From positions 4,092,001 to 4,156,000 of the forward strand of contig NZ_CP019428.1 in assembly GCF_009834565.1 (NCBI RefSeq): DNA of 64,000 bases. The letters are read 5' to 3'. Every line of letters begins with the position of its first letter. Positions within the stretch are counted from its first letter, which is position 1. Under the pieces are notes generated by a model. That model was not told the origin of the DNA, did not search any database, and saw only the letters and a list, made by a program, of their open reading frames with translations. Positions 8,312 to 17,011 of the stretch are shown here, in pieces. The translations under genes were made by a program, and so were the position numbers. This stretch comes from Pseudomonas sp. R76. GTDB lineage: Bacteria; Pseudomonadota; Gammaproteobacteria; Pseudomonadales; Pseudomonadaceae.

Positions 8312-9193
8312 TCAAACCTGCAACTTAGCGCCCTGCTTGACCTGCTGGATATACCGCGCCACCGCCGGTGCTTTCTCAAAACGCCGGTGAATCAGCGACA
8401 GCCACGACGACGCCTCACTGCCCTGAATAGCGCGATACACCACGCCCGGCAAACTCACATGCCCAACCATCGACGCCGGCACCACCGCCACGCCCTGCCC
8501 TAACGACACCAGCGCCACCACCGCCACCAACCCACCCGGTTGCGGCCCCAGGCGCGGCGCAAAACCGCCCTGGGCCGCGACGTGCAGCGTGCCACTGATT
8601 TGTTCCGGCAGGATAAACGTCTCGTTTTGCAGGTGTTCACAACCGATGGCTTTGAGCTCCAGCAGCCAGGAAGCCTGCGGCAACGCCAACACAAACCCTT
8701 CGCTGCCCAGGCGCACCGCTTCGATGCCATCGGGCAAGGTCATGGGCGAGCGAACATAGCCGATATCATAACGCCCGTCCGCCACGGCACTCGGCAGTGT
8801 CGCCATCGCGCATTCGCGCACATTCACGCTCACATCGGGATTGGCCTGGCTGAACGCCTGCATCTGCCGCTGCAACACACCGGAGTACACCGCCGAGGCC
8901 ACATAGCCCAACTCGATATGGCCGATCTCGCCCCGCCCGGCGCACTGGGCATTGCGCTGGGCGAATTCGAATTGGCGCACGGTGGCTTCGGCCTCGATCA
9001 GCAAGGCCGCGCCGGCCTCGGTGAGGCTGACTTCGCGTTGCTGGCGGATAAACAAGCGCGTACCCAGGCTGGCTTCCATGTCCTGGATTTGCCGGCTTAA
9101 CGTCGGCGGCGCGATGCCCAGTTGCTCGGCGGCGCGGGTGAAGTTGCGCTGACGGGCAACGGCCAGGAAATAGCGAAAATGGCGGATTTCCAT
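8312..9193 (-). CDS. LysR family transcriptional regulator
   Basis: A 293-aa regulator. The N-terminal winged helix-turn-helix occupies residues 1 to about 60 (FTRAAEQLGIAPPTLSRQI), followed by a LysR substrate-binding domain. It is transcribed divergently from a DHA2-type MFS exporter, the usual layout for a regulator and its target. The 150-bp gap holds two copies of a similar inverted repeat, one next to each start codon, which are good candidates for its binding sites. The inducer is unknown. Confidence 0.92.
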   Translation of the reverse strand: MEIRHFRYFLAVARQRNFTRAAEQLGIAPPTLSRQIQDMEASLGTRLFIRQQREVSLTEAGAALLIEAEATVRQFEFAQRNAQCAGRGEIGHIELGYVASAVYSGVLQRQMQAFSQANPDVSVNVRECAMATLPSAVADGRYDIGYVRSPMTLPDGIEAVRLGSEGFVLALPQASWLLELKAIGCEHLQNETFILPEQISGTLHVAAQGGFAPRLGPQPGGLVAVVALVSLGQGVAVVPASMVGHVSLPGVVYRAIQGSEASSWLSLIHRRFEKAPAVARYIQQVKQGAKLQV

Positions 9194-9199
9194 CGTGAC

Positions 9200-9216
9200 A
9201 TTAGCTCAAAGGTAAT
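9200..9216. promoter_or_regulatory. Inverted repeat near the LysR start (operator copy 1)
   Basis: ATTAGCT-CAA-AGGTAAT is a 7-3-7 inverted repeat with one mismatch. It lies 6 bp upstream of the LysR start codon and matches the copy at 9321-9337 in arm sequence and geometry. Confidence 0.5.
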
Positions 9217-9320
9217 GAAGTGCTTCAGCCCAGCTAATAAAAACCGCAGCAGCTGGGAATACGCTAGCGAGACCTCAACACTAGAGAGCCCTTGCGATGG
9301 CCGTCAAGCGTACTTCCCAC

Positions 9321-9337
9321 ATTACCTGCAAGGTAAT
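9321..9337. promoter_or_regulatory. Inverted repeat over the MFS ribosome-binding site (operator copy 2)
   Basis: ATTACCT-GCA-AGGTAAT is a perfect 7-3-7 inverted repeat ending 6 nt before the ATG at 9344. Its right arm contains the AAGGT Shine-Dalgarno. A bound repressor, or the RNA hairpin itself, would cover the translation start. Confidence 0.5.
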
Positions 9338-9343
9338 TAAATC

Positions 9344-10870
9344 ATGAACCGTGTCAGCCCTCGTCTCACGCTGCTCACCGCCTCCGGCGTGTGCTCACTG
9401 ATCGTGCTCGACACCAATATCGTCGCCGTGACCCTGCCCAGCATCGCCCGCGACCTGGGCGCCAATTTCGCCGACATCGAGTGGGTCGTCAGCGCCTATA
9501 TGCTCGCGTTCGCCGCGTTGTTATTGCCGGCCGGCAGCATCGCCGACCGTCTTGGACGCAAGAAAACGCTGATCTGGGGCTTGTGCATTTTCATCCTGGC
9601 GTCCCTGGGGTGCGGGGCCGCGCCGAATGCGTTGTTCCTCGACATCGCGCGCGCCGTCAAAGGGGTCGGCGCGGCGTTGCTGCTGACCTCGGCGCTGGCG
9701 TCCATCGGCCACACCTTCCACGATGAAGCCGAGCGCGCAAAAGCCTGGGCGTTCTGGGGGGCATGCATGGGCGTGGCGATGACCGCCGCGCCGACGCTGG
9801 GCGGCTTGATCACGCAGTACCTGGGCTGGCGCTGGATTTTCTATCTCAACCTGCCCGTAGGCCTGGGGTTGATGGCGCTGGTGCTGCGGGCGATTCCTGA
9901 GTCCCGCGACACTCAGTCTGCGCGCCTGGATCCATGGGGCAGCCTGGCCTTCAGCGCCAGCCTGGTGTGCCTGATCTGGGGGCTGATCGAGGCCAATCGT
10001 ATCGGCTGGGGCAACCCCCTGACTTACGTGCGACTCATCGGCGGCGCACTGTTGCTGGGTGTGTTCGTGATGGCCGAGCGCGTACAACAGCGGCCGATGG
10101 TGGACTTACAGTTGTTCCAGCACCCGCGCTTTATCGGTGCGCTGCTGGGCATGTTTGTCTACGCCGGTTGCGCCCAAGTGATGATGACGCTGCTGCCGTT
10201 TTATCTGCAAAACGGCTTGGGTTTTTCGGCGATTGCCTCGGGCCTGGGCATGCTGCCGTTTGCGCTGACCATGCTGATTTGCCCAAGGATCGGCGCGCGC
10301 CTGGCCGGGCGATTTACACCGGCGACGATGATGGCGACCGGCTTGACCCTGGTCGGCTGCGGCAACCTGTTAAGCGCCTGGGCGGTGAATATCGGCGGCT
10401 ACCTGCCCTTCGCCCTGGCGATTGCGGTGACAGGCGCCGGTGCAGGCCTGCTCAATGGTGATACGCAGAAAAACATCATGGCGTGCGTGCCACGGGACCG
10501 GGCGGGCATGGCGTCGGGCATGAGTACGACGATGCGCTTCAGCGCGATCATGTTGGCCATCGGCGTGTACGGGGCGTTGTTGAGCAGCCATAGCGAGCAG
10601 CTGCTGCGCGCGACTATCGACGTGCAGTGGCAGGCACAGGCGGCGGGGATTGCATCGCGGGTGGTGGCCGGTGATATGCCGGCGGCCATGACATTATTGC
10701 CGGAGACGGCCCGCACGGTGGTGCAACCGCTGGCGCGGCAAGCGTTTGTGAGTGGGTTCGGCGCGGTGTTGTGGGTGGCGGGTTTGTTGGCGTTGCTGGG
10801 GGCATTGGTGGTGGGGGCTTTGATGCGAAAACCGATTCCCTTGCTGCCCCAGTCTTTGCCAACACACTGA
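9344..10870 (+). CDS. MFS transporter, DHA2 (EmrB/QacA) drug-exporter family
   Basis: A 508-aa inner-membrane protein with about 14 hydrophobic segments. Motif A-like DRLGRKK follows helix 2, and LDTNIVAVTLPSIARDL in the first helix is typical of DHA2 proton antiporters. It is divergent from the LysR regulator. The likely role is export of a toxic compound or metabolite; the substrate cannot be read from sequence. Confidence 0.9.
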   Translation: MNRVSPRLTLLTASGVCSLIVLDTNIVAVTLPSIARDLGANFADIEWVVSAYMLAFAALLLPAGSIADRLGRKKTLIWGLCIFILASLGCGAAPNALFLDIARAVKGVGAALLLTSALASIGHTFHDEAERAKAWAFWGACMGVAMTAAPTLGGLITQYLGWRWIFYLNLPVGLGLMALVLRAIPESRDTQSARLDPWGSLAFSASLVCLIWGLIEANRIGWGNPLTYVRLIGGALLLGVFVMAERVQQRPMVDLQLFQHPRFIGALLGMFVYAGCAQVMMTLLPFYLQNGLGFSAIASGLGMLPFALTMLICPRIGARLAGRFTPATMMATGLTLVGCGNLLSAWAVNIGGYLPFALAIAVTGAGAGLLNGDTQKNIMACVPRDRAGMASGMSTTMRFSAIMLAIGVYGALLSSHSEQLLRATIDVQWQAQAAGIASRVVAGDMPAAMTLLPETARTVVQPLARQAFVSGFGAVLWVAGLLALLGALVVGALMRKPIPLLPQSLPTH

Positions 10871-10877
10871 ATTCCAT

Positions 10878-10965
10878 GTGGGAGCGGGCTTGCCCGCGAT
10901 GGCGCTGGTTCAGTCGGTAGATGTATCGACTGGTACACCGCTATCGCGGGCAAGCCCGCTCCCAC
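10878..10965. repeat. REP doublet
   Basis: Inverted GTGGGAGCGGGCTTGCCCGCGA units flank about 40 bp, 7 bp after the MFS stop codon. Confidence 0.9.
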
Positions 10966-10988
10966 AAGGGGATTACCTTCATTCTGAT

Positions 10989-11113
10989 CGTTCCCGCGCT
11001 CTGCGTGGGAATGCCGCCCCGGACGCTCCGCGTCCAACCTCGCCAGACTCAAGCCCTTCGCAAGGGTGACGCGGAGCGTCACAGCATGCATTCCCACGCA
11101 GAGCGTGGGAACG
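10989..11113. repeat. Long inverted repeat of a second repeat family
   Basis: The outer arms at 10989-11014 and 11088-11113 are 26 nt long and complementary except for one position. Three smaller perfect hairpins lie inside: GGACGC-TCC-GCGTCC at 11021-11035, CCCTT-CGC-AAGGG at about 11054-11066, and GTGACGC-GGA-GCGTCAC at 11066-11082. The sequence is unlike the REP doublet next to it and has no coding signal. It sits between the convergent ends of the MFS and sohB genes. Confidence 0.85.
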
Positions 11114-11132
11114 ATCAGTCAGCGATCAGTGG

Positions 11133-12158
11133 TTACCAGAACCGCTGCTGAGTCAACCGGCTCCACCAGGTCAGCAGCACCCGGTCCACCGAACCGCTGG
11201 CCGCCAGGCCCACACGCTCCTGCAGGCTTTTGCGCTCGGCATAGTGCAGGTGGAACACGTCGGCGGTCTTGGCCTTGGTGGCCAGGTATTCGTCGCTGGT
11301 TTGCAGCTCGTCGACCAGTCTCTTGTCGAGCGCTGCAACACCCAGCCACACTTCCCCGGTCGCCACATCATCGATTGCCAGCTGTGGGCGGTAGCGCGAC
11401 ACGAAGTTCTTGAACAGTTGATGGGTAATGTCCAGGTCCTCCTGGAACTTCTCGCGCCCCTTCTCGGTGTTTTCGCCAAACACGGTGAGGGTGCGCTTGT
11501 ACTCACCGGCCGTCAGCACTTCGAAGTCGATGTCGTGCTTTTTCAGCAGGCGGTTGACGTTAGGCAACTGCGCCACCACGCCAATCGAGCCGAGGATGGC
11601 GAACGGGGCACTGATAATCTTCTCGCCGATGCACGCCATCATGTAGCCGCCGCTGGCCGCGACTTTGTCGATGCACACGGTCAACGGCACGCCGGCCTGG
11701 CGGATACGCGCCAGTTGCGAGGACGCCAAACCATAGCTGTGTACCATGCCGCCGCCGCTTTCCAGGCGCAGCACCACTTCGTCTTCAGGGGTGGCCAGGC
11801 TCAGCAGCGCGGTGATTTCATGGCGCAGGCTCTCGGTGGCCGAGGCCTTGATGTCGCCGTCGAAATCCAGCACGAACACCCGTGGCTTGGCCTCAGGCTT
11901 CTTCTTGCTGTTTTTCTTTTCGGTTTTGCTTTCGGACTTGCGCAGGGCCTTGAGCTGGTCCTTGTCGAGCAGGCTCGACTCCAGGCGCTCACGCAGGCCT
12001 TTGTAGAAATCATTCAGTTTGCTGACCTGCAATTGGCCGGCGGACTTGCGACGGCCTTTGCTGCGCAGCGCCGCGAAGCTGATCAATACCACCAGAATAG
12101 CGACCACCAGAGTGACGGTCTTCGCTAGAAAGCTCGCGTATTCAGCCAAAAAATCCAT
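11133..12158 (-). CDS. sohB: Protease SohB (peptidase S49)
   Basis: A 341-aa inner-membrane serine protease of the SppA/SohB family. It has an N-terminal membrane anchor (about residues 8-30), a charged linker rich in Lys/Ser/Glu (about 65-90), then the S49 domain. The catalytic serine is in VAASGGYMMA and the general-base lysine in AGEYKRTLT. AAGGGGA precedes the ATG. It is probably involved in membrane-protein or signal-peptide turnover and is transcribed alone. Confidence 0.93.
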   Translation of the reverse strand: MDFLAEYASFLAKTVTLVVAILVVLISFAALRSKGRRKSAGQLQVSKLNDFYKGLRERLESSLLDKDQLKALRKSESKTEKKNSKKKPEAKPRVFVLDFDGDIKASATESLRHEITALLSLATPEDEVVLRLESGGGMVHSYGLASSQLARIRQAGVPLTVCIDKVAASGGYMMACIGEKIISAPFAILGSIGVVAQLPNVNRLLKKHDIDFEVLTAGEYKRTLTVFGENTEKGREKFQEDLDITHQLFKNFVSRYRPQLAIDDVATGEVWLGVAALDKRLVDELQTSDEYLATKAKTADVFHLHYAERKSLQERVGLAASGSVDRVLLTWWSRLTQQRFW

Positions 12159-12354
12159 GTGTCCCCTTAAAAATGCACGGCGCCAGGCGCGGATTGCCCA
12201 AGCATACCGAGGCTATCGCCGGGCGACCAGTGCTCAAACCGCCAGCAGCCAAGCTGCTCTAACGCGCTTTTAAAACAAGCGTATGTTTTTTCATTGACAG
12301 CTCGCAGGCATCCTCATAACCTCGCCAGACTTTCAACGTACCGGGAAAACGGAC

Positions 12355-13065
12355 GTGGGCAGCATTTATCTGATACGACATGGCCAGGCCTCCTTCGGTG
12401 CAGACGACTATGACGTCCTGTCGCCCGTCGGCGTGGAACAGGCGCAAGTGCTCGGCCGCCATCTGGCCGACCTGGGCCTGACGTTCGACCGCTGCATCGC
12501 CGGCGACCTGCGTCGCCAGCAGCACACCGCCACCGCCGCCTTCGATCAATACCGTGCCCTTGGCCTGCCGGTGCCGACACTTGAAGTCGACAGCGCCTTC
12601 AACGAGTTCGACGCCGACGCAATCATCCGCGCCCTGCTCCCCGACCTGTTGAGCACCGAGCCCGACGCGCTGGAGATCCTGCGCAATGCCGCGCAGAACC
12701 GCGGCGAATTCCAGCGCATTTTTGCCCTGATCGTCGAGCGCTGGCTGGCCGGCACCTACGACCCGCCCGGCCTGGAAAGCTGGCTGGGGTTCGTCGAGCG
12801 TGTCCAGGGTGGTTTGCAGCGCATGCTTGAAGCGGCTGAAAACTCACACAAAATCGCCGTGTTTACCTCCGGCGGCACCATCACCGCCCTGCTCCACCTG
12901 ATTACCCGGATGCCTGCGGCGCAGGCCTTCGAACTGAACTGGCAAATTGTTAACACCTCGCTCAACCAGCTGAAATTCCGCGGTCGCGAGGTGGCACTGG
13001 CTTCCTTCAACAGTCATACCCACTTGCAACTGTTGAAGGCGCCGCAGCTCATCACCTTCCGATGA
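12355..13065 (+). CDS. Histidine phosphatase family protein
   Basis: A 236-aa protein with the branch-1 histidine-phosphatase motif LIRHGQAS at the N-terminus (phospho-accepting H9) and a second catalytic histidine region near FTSGGTITALLHL. The start is GTG at 12355, preceded by GGGAAAACGGA. It lies 56 bp upstream of the SCP2 gene on the same strand and may be co-transcribed with it. The physiological substrate is unknown. Confidence 0.85.
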   Translation: MGSIYLIRHGQASFGADDYDVLSPVGVEQAQVLGRHLADLGLTFDRCIAGDLRRQQHTATAAFDQYRALGLPVPTLEVDSAFNEFDADAIIRALLPDLLSTEPDALEILRNAAQNRGEFQRIFALIVERWLAGTYDPPGLESWLGFVERVQGGLQRMLEAAENSHKIAVFTSGGTITALLHLITRMPAAQAFELNWQIVNTSLNQLKFRGREVALASFNSHTHLQLLKAPQLITFR

Positions 13066-13121
13066 ATTGCGGCCAACCGTGACCCCAAGGTCACTGGACT
13101 CTACCTTAAAGGATCGAAACC

Positions 13122-13436
13122 ATGACTGACGTAGCCAAAGCTGTAGAAGCAATGAAAGCCAAATTCAACCCAGCCGCTGCCGACGGCCTGGACCTGGTGT
13201 TCGGTTTCCGTATCGACGACACCCAAAACTTCTCGCTGGTGGTGAAGAACAACACCTGCGAACTGCTGGAAGGCGAAAACCCGGACGCCCAAGTGACACT
13301 GGTGACCGACGGCGAAACCATGGAAGGCATCGTCAGCGGCGACACCGACGGCATGCAGGCCTTCATGAGTGGCAAGCTGCGCACCGAAGGCGACATGATG
13401 CTGGCCATGAAGCTGAGCGAACTGTTCCCGGCTTGA
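13122..13436 (+). CDS. SCP2 sterol-binding domain protein
   Basis: A 104-aa stand-alone SCP2 domain: amphipathic N-terminal helix, FRIDDTQNFSLVVKN strand pair, and the GDTDGMQAFMSGKLRTEGDMMLAMKL C-terminal region typical of the fold split over positions 70-99. Such proteins bind lipids or acyl groups. AAGGATCGAAACC precedes the ATG. It is followed at once by a strong terminator. Confidence 0.88.
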   Translation: MTDVAKAVEAMKAKFNPAAADGLDLVFGFRIDDTQNFSLVVKNNTCELLEGENPDAQVTLVTDGETMEGIVSGDTDGMQAFMSGKLRTEGDMMLAMKLSELFPA

Positions 13437-13449
13437 TAAGGCCGCGCTC

Positions 13450-13480
13450 AAAAAAAATCCCGCCTTTCGGCGGGATTTTT
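13450..13480 (+). terminator. Rho-independent terminator
   Basis: An 8-bp stem ATCCCGCC/GGCGGGAT with a TTTC loop, flanked by an A tract on the left and TTTTT on the right. It can serve the SCP2 transcript and the convergent gene at 13500. Confidence 0.9.
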
Positions 13481-13499
13481 CGTTCAGCCAGCCTCCCGG

Positions 13500-14093
13500 T
13501 CAGCGGGTGTTGGCGTTATCCATTTCTTCGAACGTGTCCATGTACGCAGGGTCATTACCATCGTTTTCACGAATCACACGCCCTTCATACTCGGCGGTGA
13601 TTTCACCGGTATTGACGTCAAGCCCAACCACGATCACCAGCTTGTATTTGCCCACTTGCAAGTACATGTCATAGAGGTCCCGGGGTTCATCGGGCGCCAC
13701 AAAAAAGCTGTAGCTGTAACGTACGCGCTTGGTTAACACGGGCCACTGTGCTTCAAACGTGCGGGAATCGAAGGATGGGAGCACATTGTTGATTCCACGC
13801 AGCGCGGCCTCGACCAGTTGGTCATTGTCCTTGGCTTTGAAGACCACCGGATGAGTGCGAGTCATCGACCGCATCGGGCTGGGAACAATATCCGTTTCAA
13901 GGCGGTACATGCCGCTGCTGAACCATTTTGTTGCATCGAAGGTGTCGTCACCTTTCTCGCATTCGCTGCAATGCATCATCAGCGGGGCCGCAGCGCTTTC
14001 TCGGGAATACAGTGAAGTGATCAACACTGCACAGGTGATCAGCAGTGCCCCAAATAGGCCTGCACTGCCAACCCGCGCGAAAACATTCGCCAT
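13500..14093 (-). CDS. Hypothetical membrane-anchored or exported protein
   Basis: A 197-aa protein that I do not recognise. An N-terminal hydrophobic segment (about residues 8-28) is an uncleaved anchor or signal peptide. It is followed by a short CSEC motif (C42 and C45) and a mixed alpha/beta domain with a YSYSFFVAP strand. AAGGATGTAGACG precedes the ATG. It stands alone between a terminator and a REP hairpin, and nothing nearby indicates its role. Confidence 0.75.
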   Translation of the reverse strand: MANVFARVGSAGLFGALLITCAVLITSLYSRESAAAPLMMHCSECEKGDDTFDATKWFSSGMYRLETDIVPSPMRSMTRTHPVVFKAKDNDQLVEAALRGINNVLPSFDSRTFEAQWPVLTKRVRYSYSFFVAPDEPRDLYDMYLQVGKYKLVIVVGLDVNTGEITAEYEGRVIRENDGNDPAYMDTFEEMDNANTR

Positions 14094-14177
14094 CGTCTAC
14101 ATCCTTGTCTGAAGGGGTGGCGAATTTACCTGATTCAGACCTTTTGGTGGCGGGAATTTTTTGCCTGCCATTTTAAT

Positions 14178-14203
14178 GTGGGAGCTGGCTCGCCTGCTCC
14201 CAC
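14178..14203. repeat. Single REP hairpin
   Basis: Perfect GTGGGAG/CTCCCAC arms around a 12-nt loop, in the gap between the hypothetical gene and the glucosidase gene. Confidence 0.75.
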
Positions 14204-14227
14204 AGAAAAGCAGATCAGTGGTGTTGC

Positions 14228-16864
14228 TTAGGTTTTTGGTTGCAGCAACAACGCCACCAACGCACTCCACCCGGTCTGATGCGACGCCCCCAACCCACGC
14301 CCGGTTTCGCCATGGAAATATTCATGGAACAACACCAGATCGCGACTGGCCGGGTCTGCTTCCAATTGCGCATAGCCCGCCATCGACGGGCGCTGGCCAT
14401 CTTCATCGCGCAAAAACAATCGCGTGAGACGTTGGCTCAGGCTGTCGGCCACTTCTTCAAGGGACGCCAGATAACCACTCCCCGTCGGGTACTCCACCGA
14501 GAAATTATCCGCGTAGTACCGATGAAATTCGCGCAGTGATTCAATCAGCATGTAGTTCACCGGCATCCATAACGGCCCGCGCCAATTGGAGTTGCCGCCG
14601 TACAAACGCGAGTCGGACTCGCCGGGCTGATAACGCGCGCACAGTGTGTCGCCATTCATCTTCAACCCCAGCGGCTGTTCGGCAAACGCCTTGGACAAGG
14701 AGCGCACGCCAAAAACCGACAGGAACTCAGTGTCATCGAGCATCCGCCGCAGCAGGTCCTTGGTCCGCTCGCCACGCAACAGCGCCAGCAGCAGGCGATT
14801 GCCCTGCCCCGGTTCGTTCCAGCGTGACACCAACTTGGCCAAATCCGGCCGGTGGTGCATGAAACCCAACAGCCGCTCACGCAAGCCTTCCAGGCCTTCA
14901 TGCTCGCGCTGCTCCAGCACCAGCACGGCAAACAACGGCATCAGGCCGACGATGGAGCGCAGGCGCACCGGCTCATTTTGGCCGTCGGGGCGGTGCAGCA
15001 CGTCGTAGAAGAACAGGTCCTGCTCATCCCACAAGCCTTCGGCGCTGTCGTCGACGCGGTTGATGGCGCCGGCGATGTAGAGGAAATGCTCGAAAAACTT
15101 CACCGCAATATCGACGTAGACGGCATTGCGCTTGGCCAGCTCCAAGCCGATTCGCATCAAGTCCAGTGCATAGGCGGCCACCCAGGCCGTGCCGTCGGCC
15201 TGGTCCAGCTGATAACCCGGCGGCAAGGTGGCCGAGCGGTCGAACAGCGCGATGTTGTCCAGCCCGAGAAAGCCACCCTGGAACAGGTTGCGGCCTTCGG
15301 CGTCCTTGCGGTTGACCCACCAGGAAAAATTCAACAGCAGCTTGTGGAAGATCCGCTCGAGGAAATCCATGTCGCCGACACCGGTCAGCGCCTTGTCCTG
15401 CTGATACACCCGCCAACTGGCCCAGGCATGCACGGGCGGGTTGGCGTCGTCGAAACGCCATTCATACGCAGGCAACTGGCCGTTGGGGTGCATGAAACGG
15501 TCTTTCACCAGCAGCAACAGCTGCTGCTTGGCGTAGCCCGGGTCAATCAGCGCAATCGCCACCGCCTGGAAGCCTTGGTCCCAGGAGGCGTACCACGGGT
15601 ATTCCCAGGTGTCGGGCATGGAAAGGATGTCGAAGTTGGACAGGTGCCGCCAATGGGTATTGCGAATATGCAAACGCTCGGGCGGTGGCGCGGGTTGGGC
15701 CGGGTCGCAGTCGAGCCATTGGTTCACGTCAAAATAGTAGAGCTGCTTGGACCACAGCAGCCCGGCCAGGGCCTGACGCTGCACATTGCGCGCGTCTGCG
15801 TCGGTAATACCGTGTTGCAGGGCCGCGTAGAAGTCATCGGCTTCTTCGCGACGCTGTTCAAACAGCTTGCGCGCATTCACCTCGGGCGTATCCGTGGGCG
15901 CAAATCGCAGGTACAGGGTTTTGCTTTCCTGGCCTGCCAGTTCGAGGACGAAGCGCGCGGCGACTTTGGTGCCTGTATCGCGGCGAATCGCCGATTGCAC
16001 ACCGCCCACCACGTAATCGTTGATGCCATCCTTGAACGGCCCCGGTGCCGGTTGCCCGTCGAGCCGGGGAAAATTGCTTTCGTTTTCGCAGAACAACCAT
16101 TCCACGCCGTCCTGGCCCCAAGCGCTGAGGTGGCGATCAGAAATTTCATGATGACGAGCCAGCACGTGCGCGCCGTCGAGCCGCAACTGCGGCTTGGGGG
16201 CATCAACGGTCCAACTCCAGTCATTGCGCGCCCACACCTGGGGCAGTACCTGCAGGCGGGTCGGCTGGTCCGAGCGGTTATGCACGGTGACGCGCATGAA
16301 AATATCGTCGGGCTGGTGCTTGGCGTATTCGACGCTGACATCGCAGTAGCGGTTATCTTCGAACACGCCGGTGTCGAGGATCTCGTACTCGGCATCCTCG
16401 AGCCCACGCCGCGCGTTTTCGGTGGTCAGGTCGGCGTAGGGAAAGGCCGCATGCGGGTATTTGTAGAGCATGCGCATGTAGGCATGGCTCGGCACGCCAT
16501 CGACGAAAAAGTACAGCTCCTTGACGTCTTCGCCGTGGTTGCCCTCGGCGTTGTTCAGGCCGAACAGGCGCTCCTTGATGATCGTGTCGCGCTCGTTCCA
16601 CAGCGCCAGCCCCAGGCACCAGCGTTGCGCCTTGTCGCTGAACCCGGCCAGGCCGTCTTCGCCCCAACGGTAGGCGCGACTGCGCGCGTGTTCATGCGGG
16701 AAGTACGCCCAGGCATCGCCGTCGGCGCTGTAGTCTTCGCGCACGGTGCCCCATTGGCGTTCACTCAGGTACGGGCCCCACTCGCGCCAGCGCTCGGCGT
16801 CTTGGGCGGCCAGGCGCTGGCCTTCAGTTGTTGCAAGGATGTTGGTCTCGGGCGTGGCCGTCAT
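14228..16864 (-). CDS. GH63/MGH1-like glucosidase
   Basis: An 878-aa cytosolic glycoside hydrolase with an (alpha/alpha)6 toroid of the mannosyl-oligosaccharide glucosidase type. Recognisable segments are the N-terminal HARSRAYRWGEDG, the central WDQGFQAVA near the catalytic acid region, GGNSNWRGPLWMP, and the C-terminal HGETGRGLGASHQTGW. The start at 16864 has GGAGGAACC just upstream; the longer frame lacks a site. It is likely to act on trehalose- or glycogen-like or compatible-solute glucosides, but specificity is not clear. No partner genes are adjacent. Confidence 0.85.
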   Translation of the reverse strand: MTATPETNILATTEGQRLAAQDAERWREWGPYLSERQWGTVREDYSADGDAWAYFPHEHARSRAYRWGEDGLAGFSDKAQRWCLGLALWNERDTIIKERLFGLNNAEGNHGEDVKELYFFVDGVPSHAYMRMLYKYPHAAFPYADLTTENARRGLEDAEYEILDTGVFEDNRYCDVSVEYAKHQPDDIFMRVTVHNRSDQPTRLQVLPQVWARNDWSWTVDAPKPQLRLDGAHVLARHHEISDRHLSAWGQDGVEWLFCENESNFPRLDGQPAPGPFKDGINDYVVGGVQSAIRRDTGTKVAARFVLELAGQESKTLYLRFAPTDTPEVNARKLFEQRREEADDFYAALQHGITDADARNVQRQALAGLLWSKQLYYFDVNQWLDCDPAQPAPPPERLHIRNTHWRHLSNFDILSMPDTWEYPWYASWDQGFQAVAIALIDPGYAKQQLLLLVKDRFMHPNGQLPAYEWRFDDANPPVHAWASWRVYQQDKALTGVGDMDFLERIFHKLLLNFSWWVNRKDAEGRNLFQGGFLGLDNIALFDRSATLPPGYQLDQADGTAWVAAYALDLMRIGLELAKRNAVYVDIAVKFFEHFLYIAGAINRVDDSAEGLWDEQDLFFYDVLHRPDGQNEPVRLRSIVGLMPLFAVLVLEQREHEGLEGLRERLLGFMHHRPDLAKLVSRWNEPGQGNRLLLALLRGERTKDLLRRMLDDTEFLSVFGVRSLSKAFAEQPLGLKMNGDTLCARYQPGESDSRLYGGNSNWRGPLWMPVNYMLIESLREFHRYYADNFSVEYPTGSGYLASLEEVADSLSQRLTRLFLRDEDGQRPSMAGYAQLEADPASRDLVLFHEYFHGETGRGLGASHQTGWSALVALLLQPKT

Positions 16865-16946
16865 TGGTTCCTCCATCACTGACACAGTGAGGCGCAGTGT
16901 AGAACCCATCTACGCGCGGATGCACATGAAGTCTGATCCACGCGCG

Positions 16947-16986
16947 CAAAAAAAAGAGGCCGCTGATTAGGCGGCCTCGATTTTTT
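16947..16986. terminator. Bidirectional rho-independent terminator
   Basis: Stem GAGGCCGC/GCGGCCTC (16956-16978, loop TGATTAG) with A-rich left and T-rich right flanks. It lies between the start of the glucosidase and the end of the porin, so it mainly ends the porin transcript on the minus strand. Confidence 0.8.
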
Positions 16987-17011
16987 CGGCGGTAAAACCC
17001 TGCGGGCTTTC

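Noticed and set aside
14852..16882. 676-aa open frame antisense to the GH63-like gene
   Set aside because: Shadow of the real gene; low-complexity Val/Gln/His-rich translation without motifs.
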